Assembly (NCBI GenBank): GCA_002493865.1
Contig: DLAC01000036.1
Coordinates: 1 to 33,736, forward strand
DNA from: Caryophanales bacterium UBA7057
GTDB lineage: Bacteria; Bacillota_I; Bacilli_A; RF39; UBA660
DNA length: 33,736 bases
Reading direction: 5' to 3'
Each line of letters starts with the position of its first letter. Position 1 is the stretch's first letter. A model generated the notes under the pieces. The model ran no database searches. It saw only the letters and a list, made by a program, of their open reading frames with translations, and had not been told where the DNA came from. Made by a program: the position numbers and the translations under genes. Positions 29,400-33,736 of this stretch are shown piece after piece.

Positions 29400-29999
29400 A
29401 TGAGTATGACAAATGATGATATGATAAAAGAAATATGTGAACATTTGAATTTAATGTTATCCTTTGCAGAAAAAGCAGGAATTGTGATTGATGAAATGCC
29501 TAATTATTCTGTAAAGAGAGACGAGTTATCTTTCTCCACTACAAAAATTGGGGTAAAAGAAGAGAATGACGAATATTATGAAAATATATGTATCAGCCTA
29601 GATAAAGCAATCGACCGAGTAAGGGTAACAAAGGAAACGTCTTTTAGTTACAATTTTGTACTTTCTGAAGAAACCCCAGATTGTCAAGATTATCTTACTA
29701 CATGCCATCAGGAAATCACAGAGTTTCTGGTAAGAGGTGGAAAATTAGAAGTAACAACGGCATCGATTACTCAAACAATCTATGAAAACACGATTTTCTC
29801 TGGGACAGAGAGTGTTGTTCATTTTGAATCTATTGCTGATTTTAAAAAGTTAGAAAAACAGAACAAGTTACCTGTAAATCATAGTGAAATCCTAATGAAT
29901 ACAAAGAGTTATTCTATACCTGAAGGTTATCGCATAACAGATGGAGTAGGACCAATAGAAACTAGTCCTAAGGTCATGGAAAAAACAACTCAACCTTAA
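29400..29999 (+). CDS. Unrecognised 199-aa protein
   Basis: The family is not recognised. The AUG at 29400 follows AAAAGAGGAT by 6 nt. The protein has no signal or membrane segment. Its N-terminal third is helical (IKEICEHLNLMLSFAEK). The remainder is probably beta-rich with many Ser/Thr and few positive charges, ending in a Pro/Thr-rich tail (GVGPIETSPKV). It is encoded alone, between rpmE and a convergent gene, with its own strong promoter and terminator. Confidence 0.75.
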   Translation: MSMTNDDMIKEICEHLNLMLSFAEKAGIVIDEMPNYSVKRDELSFSTTKIGVKEENDEYYENICISLDKAIDRVRVTKETSFSYNFVLSEETPDCQDYLTTCHQEITEFLVRGGKLEVTTASITQTIYENTIFSGTESVVHFESIADFKKLEKQNKLPVNHSEILMNTKSYSIPEGYRITDGVGPIETSPKVMEKTTQP

Positions 30000-30025
30000 A
30001 TATCATCGGATAATCATTGAAAGAT

Positions 30026-30072
30026 AAGAGAATTGAATGAAGAAAAAATTTAATTCTCTTTTGTTTTTTTGA
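30026..30072 (+). terminator. Terminator after the 199-aa protein gene
   Basis: AAGAGAATT (30026-30034) pairs with AATTCTCTT (30052-30060) across a 17-nt loop; a T-rich run follows. The rest of the intergenic space up to the convergent gene holds only the minus-strand terminator. Confidence 0.75.
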
Positions 30073-30079
30073 AAAATGA

Positions 30080-30116
30080 GTATACAAAAACCTCTAAAGA
30101 TTTCTAGAGGTTTCCA
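30080..30116 (-). terminator. Terminator of the phospholipase-like gene
   Basis: AAACCTCTA (30088-30096) pairs with TAGAGGTTT (30105-30113). Read on the minus strand the stem is followed by a short T run. Confidence 0.65.
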
Positions 30117-30143
30117 TAAAATAAATAAAAGCAATAATATAAC

Positions 30144-30857
30144 TTATTTACTATTAGAATATAATTGATGTACTTCCATCGCACAGGTATCGATAAAAGA
30201 TAACATAGTATCAAGTGGAATTAGAATATTTGGATTCTCTATAGGGTCACTATTTTTAAGATTTTCACACTTGATTTTTAATTGTTCGAGCATACTTTTT
30301 AGATCTTGTTTATTAATTTCTTCAATTGGGCAATTCTCTACATTATAATTACTCATTTTTTCGATATGTTGTAAATTTAAAAATGGAGTAAATAGAATAT
30401 CATGAATTTCATAAGTTGAGTACAAATTTTTTGTATACCATGCAATTGCTTCTTTAAATGATAAATCATGGGCAGTTTTAGCAGTTTCTTTGATAGTAGA
30501 AGCATGTGTATTTAATAATTCAGTAATGATTTCTCTAAACCATTTTTTATCAGTATAAAGATGAAGCAGGTATCCTTCAACAAATGGATTGTCCAATTGA
30601 TTTCCATACTTCTCTAAAAAAGAGTCATAATCTAAAACATCCCCCTCTAAGTCAAAATTCCCATGATTCAATAATGCCATTCTTGGTGATGATCCAAAGT
30701 GAGATTTTTCACGTTCTTCAAATCCCTTTCCCTGACTATTCGGTGCATCCACAGCAATTGTACCAACAAGAAATGAAATTAAATCATCTTCATTAAAATT
30801 TTTATATTTTTCAATAAATTTTTCTCCAATTAAATAGTGAGTTAAAATGGCAGCCAT
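30144..30857 (-). CDS. Zinc-dependent phospholipase C-like (S1/P1 nuclease-fold) protein
   Basis: The product is 237 aa. The start at 30857 follows GGAGGTAAGG; the in-frame extension upstream is in the promoter. The helical protein has features of the zinc-dependent phospholipase C fold: N-terminal AAILTHYLIGEKFIEKYK, FLVGTIAVDAP, EKSHFG and GYLLHLYTDKKWF contain His/Asp residues in the order expected for zinc ligands. No signal peptide is visible, unlike secreted PLCs, so it is cytoplasmic and its substrate is unknown; family members of this kind are often annotated only as hypothetical. Its own promoter is TATAAT on the minus strand. Confidence 0.8.
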   Translation of the reverse strand: MAAILTHYLIGEKFIEKYKNFNEDDLISFLVGTIAVDAPNSQGKGFEEREKSHFGSSPRMALLNHGNFDLEGDVLDYDSFLEKYGNQLDNPFVEGYLLHLYTDKKWFREIITELLNTHASTIKETAKTAHDLSFKEAIAWYTKNLYSTYEIHDILFTPFLNLQHIEKMSNYNVENCPIEEINKQDLKSMLEQLKIKCENLKNSDPIENPNILIPLDTMLSFIDTCAMEVHQLYSNSK

Positions 30858-30878
30858 ATACCTTACCTCCGTAAAATT

Positions 30879-30907
30879 ATTATAGCACAAATGGAATGAA
30901 AGTGGAA
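30879..30907 (-). promoter_or_regulatory. Promoter of the phospholipase-like gene
   Basis: On the minus strand, -10 TATAAT (plus 30879-30884), 17 bases, weak -35 TTCCAC. The -10 lies 21 bases before the start codon. Confidence 0.5.
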
Positions 30908-30941
30908 AGTGATAAAGACAGAGTAGGATTCCTAATAAAAT

Positions 30942-30970
30942 TTTATAAAATATTTAAAATATGTTATACT
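30942..30970 (+). promoter_or_regulatory. Promoter of rpiB
   Basis: Extended -10 TGT plus TATACT (30965-30970). The -35 position holds TTTATA (30942-30947) at 17 bases. Confidence 0.5.
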
Positions 30971-30995
30971 AACTAAAGTAAAAGAGGTGGATCAA

Positions 30996-31445
30996 ATGAA
31001 AATAGGAATTGCGAGTGATCATGGTGGATATCAATTAAAAACAAAACTTGTGAATTACTTAAAAAAGAAGGGTCATGAAGTCGTAGATGTTGGAACTTTT
31101 TCAACAGAATCTGTGGATTATCCAGATTTTGCATTTGAGTTATCAACCAAAGTTGTGGAAAAAGAAGTAGAATATGGAGTTGCTATTTGTAGTAGTGGGA
31201 TTGGAATTTCTATCGCATGTAATAAGGTAAAAGGCATTCGTTGTGCAAAAGCAGATAGTGTGAGAGATGCCAAGTATTCAAGACTGGATAACGACGCCAA
31301 TATTTTAGCGCTTAGCGGAAGAATGCCAAGATACAAAGCTTTAGATATTTTAGATGCATTCCTTTCTACTGAACATAAAGAAGTAGAAAGACACGATCGA
31401 AGAATTAAAAAAATTACAGACTATGAAGAGGAGCACTATCGATGA
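30996..31445 (+). CDS. rpiB: Ribose-5-phosphate isomerase B
   Basis: The product is 149 aa, starting 5 nt after AGAGGTGG. It interconverts ribose-5-P and ribulose-5-P in the pentose phosphate pathway. The family signature is clear: ASDHGGYQLK (about 6-15), catalytic Cys65 in CSSGIGISIACNK and ARDAKYSRLDNDANILALSGR. The next gene starts within its stop codon (ATGA), so the two are translationally coupled. In B. subtilis rpiB (ywlF) also lies a few genes from mntP. Confidence 0.95.
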   Translation: MKIGIASDHGGYQLKTKLVNYLKKKGHEVVDVGTFSTESVDYPDFAFELSTKVVEKEVEYGVAICSSGIGISIACNKVKGIRCAKADSVRDAKYSRLDNDANILALSGRMPRYKALDILDAFLSTEHKEVERHDRRIKKITDYEEEHYR

Positions 31446-31639
31446 ATGGAAAGTTTTTCTTATATATATTAGTAGGAATCATTGTTATATGGTCTTTAGA
31501 CAGTATTCAAATTAATAAAATATTTAAAAAAAATCATGTATTACAAGCGCGTGTATTTTATTTTCTCTTAGCGATTGCTTTAATAGAATTAGTAACATCC
31601 TTTTTCTATGAATTATATATCGCTGCAAAATTTCTTTAA
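31442..31639 (+). CDS. DUF1146 small membrane protein (YwzB-like)
   Basis: The product is 65 aa with two transmembrane segments (about 4-21 and 40-60) and a short basic loop (INKIFKKNHVLQAR). Size, topology and WSLDSIQ...ARVFYFLLAIALIELVTSFFYEL agree with the DUF1146/YwzB family. In B. subtilis ywzB lies just upstream of murAA-spoIID-spoIIQ-spoIIID-mbl, the same neighbourhood as here. It overlaps rpiB by 4 bases (ATGA). Its function is unknown. Confidence 0.75.
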   Translation: MNGKFFLYILVGIIVIWSLDSIQINKIFKKNHVLQARVFYFLLAIALIELVTSFFYELYIAAKFL

Positions 31640-31646
31640 AAAAATG

Positions 31647-31652
31647 TATAAT
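31647..31652 (+). promoter_or_regulatory. -10-like element before spoIIQ
   Basis: TATAAT (31647-31652) 40 bases before the spoIIQ start, -35 weak. SpoIIQ is sigma-F dependent in B. subtilis, but I see no convincing sigma-F -10 (GGnRAnAnT) here, so this could also be a vegetative promoter. Confidence 0.35.
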
Positions 31653-31692
31653 TCCTTTGTAACTGACTCAAACTCTTAATGAGGTGAGAAAA

Positions 31693-32325
31693 GTGAAAAG
31701 GAAATTATATTTAAAACCATTTGTAATACCAGTTGTGTATACTCTTTTAGTAATTGGATTATTAGCGAGTATGTTTATTTCCCTAAAGACATCAGGGACT
31801 ACGGAAGATGTTACCTATGTATCAGGAACGATCTTGGATGAAAATGTACCAGTAGTAGGTACGAGTAAACAAGAAGCGGTGGTAGGAAAGCCTTACAATC
31901 AAGAATCAATTACGATTGGGCGAGACTATTATGATTTCAATGGATCAGAAGAAGAACAAAAGAAATCTATTGTCTATCATGAAGGAATTTATCTTCAAAA
32001 TACTGGAGTCGATTATATTTGGGGAGAAGTATTTGATGTAATCAGTATTCTAGATGGAGAAGTTACAGACGTAAAAGAAGAAGAACTTCTTGGAAAAAGT
32101 GTAACAGTAAAACATAACAACAATACAATAAGTGTTTACCAGAGCTTGAGTGAAGTATCCGTAAAGAAAGGGGATAAAGTCACACAAGGACAGGTACTAG
32201 GAAAAAGCGGAACTTGTACCTTAGGATCTGATCTTGGAAATCATCTACATTTTGAATTAACTATTGGAGGACAACTTGTAGATCCTGAAAATTATTATGG
32301 AAAAAAAGAATCAGAACTAAATTAG
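31693..32325 (+). CDS. spoIIQ: Stage II sporulation protein Q, M23-like, probably non-catalytic
   Basis: The product is 210 aa. The GUG at 31693 is used, 6 nt after GAGGTG; the in-frame GUG at 31684 lies in that site. It has one N-terminal membrane helix (about 10-32) and an extracytoplasmic M23 fold (about 88-205). The second zinc motif HLH (184-186) is present, but the first His is Asn103 in NTGVD, so zinc binding and hydrolysis are probably lost, as in B. subtilis SpoIIQ. It bridges the forespore membrane to mother-cell SpoIIIAH during engulfment. The order ywzB-spoIIQ-spoIIID-mbl fixes the identity. Confidence 0.92.
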   Translation: MKRKLYLKPFVIPVVYTLLVIGLLASMFISLKTSGTTEDVTYVSGTILDENVPVVGTSKQEAVVGKPYNQESITIGRDYYDFNGSEEEQKKSIVYHEGIYLQNTGVDYIWGEVFDVISILDGEVTDVKEEELLGKSVTVKHNNNTISVYQSLSEVSVKKGDKVTQGQVLGKSGTCTLGSDLGNHLHFELTIGGQLVDPENYYGKKESELN

Positions 32326-32342
32326 AACTATTCATAAACCTA

Positions 32343-32367
32343 TCTAGTAAAAATATAATTTACTAGA
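32343..32367 (+). promoter_or_regulatory. Perfect palindrome over the spoIIID -10-like sequence
   Basis: TCTAGTAAA (32343-32351) and TTTACTAGA (32359-32367) are exact inverted repeats separated by 7 bases. The core holds TATAAT (32354-32359). It lies 14 bases upstream of the spoIIID start. It could be a regulator site covering the promoter or a leader hairpin; no T run follows, so it is not a terminator. Confidence 0.6.
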
Positions 32368-32380
32368 AAGAAGGTTATGA

Positions 32381-32638
32381 ATGAAAAAGGAATTAGTGGA
32401 ACGTGTGAATGCATGTGCTGATTATGTGATAGAGACAAAGTGTACCATTCGAGAAGCTGCAAAGAAATTTCATGTAAGTAAAAGTACAGTACATAAAGAT
32501 CTTCAAAAACGTTTAGCAGAAATTAATCCTAAAAAATATGAAAAAATCAGTGAAATATTTCAATCACATATTGAAGTTCGCCATATCCGTGGCGGGCAGT
32601 CTACAAAAGAAAAGTATTTAAATAAAAAAGAAACATAA
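32381..32638 (+). CDS. spoIIID: Mother-cell transcription factor SpoIIID
   Basis: The 85-aa protein is a small helix-turn-helix regulator that activates and represses many sigma-E genes in the mother cell. The recognition region TIREAAKKFHVSKSTVHKDL (about 22-41) and the C-terminal KISEIFQSHIEVRHIRGG basic segment are characteristic, and length is normal. The AUG at 32381 follows AAGAAGG. It lies between spoIIQ and mbl as in B. subtilis. A palindrome just upstream may be its control site. Confidence 0.96.
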   Translation: MKKELVERVNACADYVIETKCTIREAAKKFHVSKSTVHKDLQKRLAEINPKKYEKISEIFQSHIEVRHIRGGQSTKEKYLNKKET

Positions 32639-32643
32639 AAGAA

Positions 32644-33642
32644 ATGGATGTGAATATCTTGAGGGACATTGGAATAGATTTAGGAACAACAAACGTATTA
32701 ATTTATGTCAAAGGAAAAGGCGTTGTATTAAATGAACCGAGTGTTGTAAGTATTGATAGTAACACTAAAAAAGTATTAGCAGTCGGAAAAGAAGCCAAAG
32801 AAATGTTAGGAAGAACTCCTGGAAAAGTGAAAGCCGTTCGTCCAATGAAAGATGGAGTCATTGCCGATTTTGAAATGACTGAGGAAATGTTAAATTCATT
32901 TATTAAAAAAGCATTAGGTAGAAAGGGGTTATCACATCCAAGAATTTTAATCTGTTGTCCTTCGAATATTACCGGTGTAGAGAAAAATGCCATTCGAGAA
33001 ATTGCAGAAAGAACAGGAGCCAAACGTGTTATCTTAGAAGAGGAACCGAAAGTGGCAGCTGTAGGAGCGGGTGTCGATATAGCGAAACCATCTGGAAGTA
33101 TGGTCATTGATATTGGAGGAGGAACTACCGACATTGCTGTCTTATCTTTGGGTGGAATTGTAACAAGTGATTCCATTAAAATTGCCGGAAATACCTTTGA
33201 TGAAGATATTATCAATTTTATTAAAGAAAAATATAAAGTAGTAATTGGAGAATCTACTGCAGAAGAAATAAAAACATCGATTGGCTCTGTAGTGAAAGAA
33301 AAAGAGAAGAAAGAGCTTGAGGTCACTGGAAGAGGAATTACATCAGGATTACCTGAAACAGTAGTGATTAGCTCTAACGATGTAGAAGAGGCCTTAAGGG
33401 AAGATGTTAAGAAAATTATATTAGTAGCCAAATCTGTATTAGAAAAAACACCTCCAGAATTATCAGCAGATATTGCCGATAAAGGAATTGTTTTAACAGG
33501 TGGGGGAGCTTTAATTCGTGGACTGGTAAGTAAGTTTAAAGAAGAACTGAAAGTCCCAGTATTTATTTCTGACAATCCATTAACCAATGTGGTAGAGGGA
33601 ACTGGAATCCTTCTAGACCATCTATATTTAATAGAGGATTAA
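32644..33642 (+). CDS. mbl: Actin-like cell-shape protein Mbl/MreB
   Basis: The product is up to 332 aa. The actin fold is clear: DIGIDLGTTNVLIYVKG (phosphate 1), KAVRPMKDGVIADF, EEEPKVAAVGAG, the DIGGGTTDIAVLSLGG motif (phosphate 2) and TGGGALIRGL (adenosine). It forms membrane-bound filaments that guide lateral wall synthesis. Position after spoIIID and the sequence identify Mbl rather than MreB proper. The start is uncertain: the AUG at 32644 has a weak site, and GUG 32650 or UUG 32659 would give the shorter N-terminus seen in other Mbl proteins. It begins 6 bases after spoIIID. Confidence 0.94.
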   Translation: MDVNILRDIGIDLGTTNVLIYVKGKGVVLNEPSVVSIDSNTKKVLAVGKEAKEMLGRTPGKVKAVRPMKDGVIADFEMTEEMLNSFIKKALGRKGLSHPRILICCPSNITGVEKNAIREIAERTGAKRVILEEEPKVAAVGAGVDIAKPSGSMVIDIGGGTTDIAVLSLGGIVTSDSIKIAGNTFDEDIINFIKEKYKVVIGESTAEEIKTSIGSVVKEKEKKELEVTGRGITSGLPETVVISSNDVEEALREDVKKIILVAKSVLEKTPPELSADIADKGIVLTGGGALIRGLVSKFKEELKVPVFISDNPLTNVVEGTGILLDHLYLIED

Positions 33643-33667
33643 AGGTAACAGTAAGTTATCTTTTTTT
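33641..33667 (+). terminator. Terminator after mbl
   Basis: AAAGGTAAC (33641-33649) pairs with GTTATCTTT (33655-33663) with one G-T pair, a 5-nt loop and a T run. The mbl stop codon begins in the 5' arm. Confidence 0.75.
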
Positions 33668-33684
33668 GGTGTTATAAAAAAGCA

Positions 33685-33693
33685 TGTTATAAT
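33685..33693 (+). promoter_or_regulatory. Extended -10 promoter at the right edge
   Basis: TGT followed by a perfect TATAAT (33688-33693), 32 bases before the AUG at 33726. Confidence 0.5.
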
Positions 33694-33725
33694 AGAACAA
33701 ATTTTATAATAGGGAAGTAAGAAGT

Positions 33726-33736
33726 ATGGTAGAAGA
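33726..33736 (+). CDS. Start of a gene truncated by the window edge
   Basis: AUG GUA GAA, then the window ends. It is preceded by a GGGAAG site (from 33712) and the extended -10 promoter, so a gene very likely starts here. Its product cannot be told from three codons. Confidence 0.4.

Noticed and set aside
32703..33587. A 294-codon open frame on the minus strand
   Set aside because: It lies entirely opposite mbl, whose actin motifs are intact, has no ribosome site, and its translation is low-complexity Ser/Thr/Pro/Ile typical of antisense shadows in A/T-rich coding sequence.
1..33736. tRNA, rRNA, CRISPR, insertion sequence or prophage genes
   Set aside because: No tRNA-like cloverleaf, direct-repeat array, transposase or phage structural gene was seen on either strand by eye.

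Overview
The window is a gene-dense chromosomal segment from a low-G+C (by eye about one third G+C) endospore-forming member of the Bacillota, probably an uncultured or gut-type Bacilli/Erysipelotrichia-like lineage. The evidence is the gene set (spoIIR, spoIIQ, spoIIID, gerQ, rpoE delta, mbl, walJ, ywzB) and the local gene order, which echoes two Bacillus subtilis neighbourhoods: rpsF-ssb-rpsR / gdpP-rplI-dnaC / walJ-rlmH, and ywiB-argS-rpoE / prfA-prmC-spoIIR-mntP / fba-murA-rpmE / rpiB / ywzB-spoIIQ-spoIIID-mbl. TGA is used as a stop (for example at the end of the M23 peptidase and rpiB), so the code is the standard bacterial one, not the Mycoplasma code. No tRNA, rRNA, CRISPR array, transposase or phage gene was recognised.

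Layout. Bases 1-2750 hold an accessory-looking block: three tandem paralogues of an unrecognised about 190-200 aa protein, the first two with near-identical promoter/leader regions, then an unrecognised 225 aa protein with a Cys/His/Tyr repeat. Bases 2790-3930 are the rpsF-ssb-rpsR operon behind a strong promoter and a probable S6:S18-responsive leader. Bases 3906-4231 form the only gap over 300 bases. It holds a terminator, a promoter, a candidate 22-codon cysteine-containing ORF and a second terminator/promoter. Bases 4232-9800 are one tight operon: a stripped-down DHH-DHHA1 phosphodiesterase at the gdpP position, rplI, dnaB, a LysM-G5-M23 wall hydrolase, walJ and rlmH, with overlapping genes at its 3' end. 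Bases 9900-13940 carry an XRE regulator, an AGCS amino-acid:Na+ symporter, ung and two unrecognised proteins. Bases 13941-16961 (minus strand) carry lemA, spore-coat gerQ and a class A penicillin-binding protein.

Bases 17000-25920 run on the plus strand: an unrecognised gene, a ywiB-like gene and argS, rpoE (delta), two small unrecognised proteins sharing a C-x-H...C-x-x-C motif, prfA, prmC, spoIIR, two tandem PHP proteins (one with eroded metal ligands) and mntP. Bases 26000-33736 carry fba, murA, an SGNH hydrolase, rpmE, an unrecognised gene, a minus-strand zinc-dependent phospholipase C-like protein, rpiB, ywzB, spoIIQ, spoIIID, mbl, and the first codons of a further gene.

How it fits together. 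The window joins translation (S6, S18, L9, L31, ArgRS, RF1, PrmC, RlmH), replication and repair (SSB, DnaB, Ung), wall synthesis and shape (MurA, PBP, M23, WalJ, Mbl) and sporulation signalling and engulfment (SpoIIR activating sigma-E across the septum, SpoIIQ at the forespore membrane, SpoIIID in the mother cell, GerQ in the coat). Regulation is extremely compact: most visible promoters have an extended -10 (TGn before TATAAT-like), several -35 boxes lie inside the preceding terminator hairpin, and stop codons or Shine-Dalgarno sequences often lie inside hairpins. The most unusual items are the paralogue array, the minimal GdpP-like enzyme with a missing DHHA1 histidine, the degenerate PHP duplicate, the terminator-like hairpin that contains the mntP Shine-Dalgarno, and a perfect palindrome over the -10-like sequence upstream of spoIIID.
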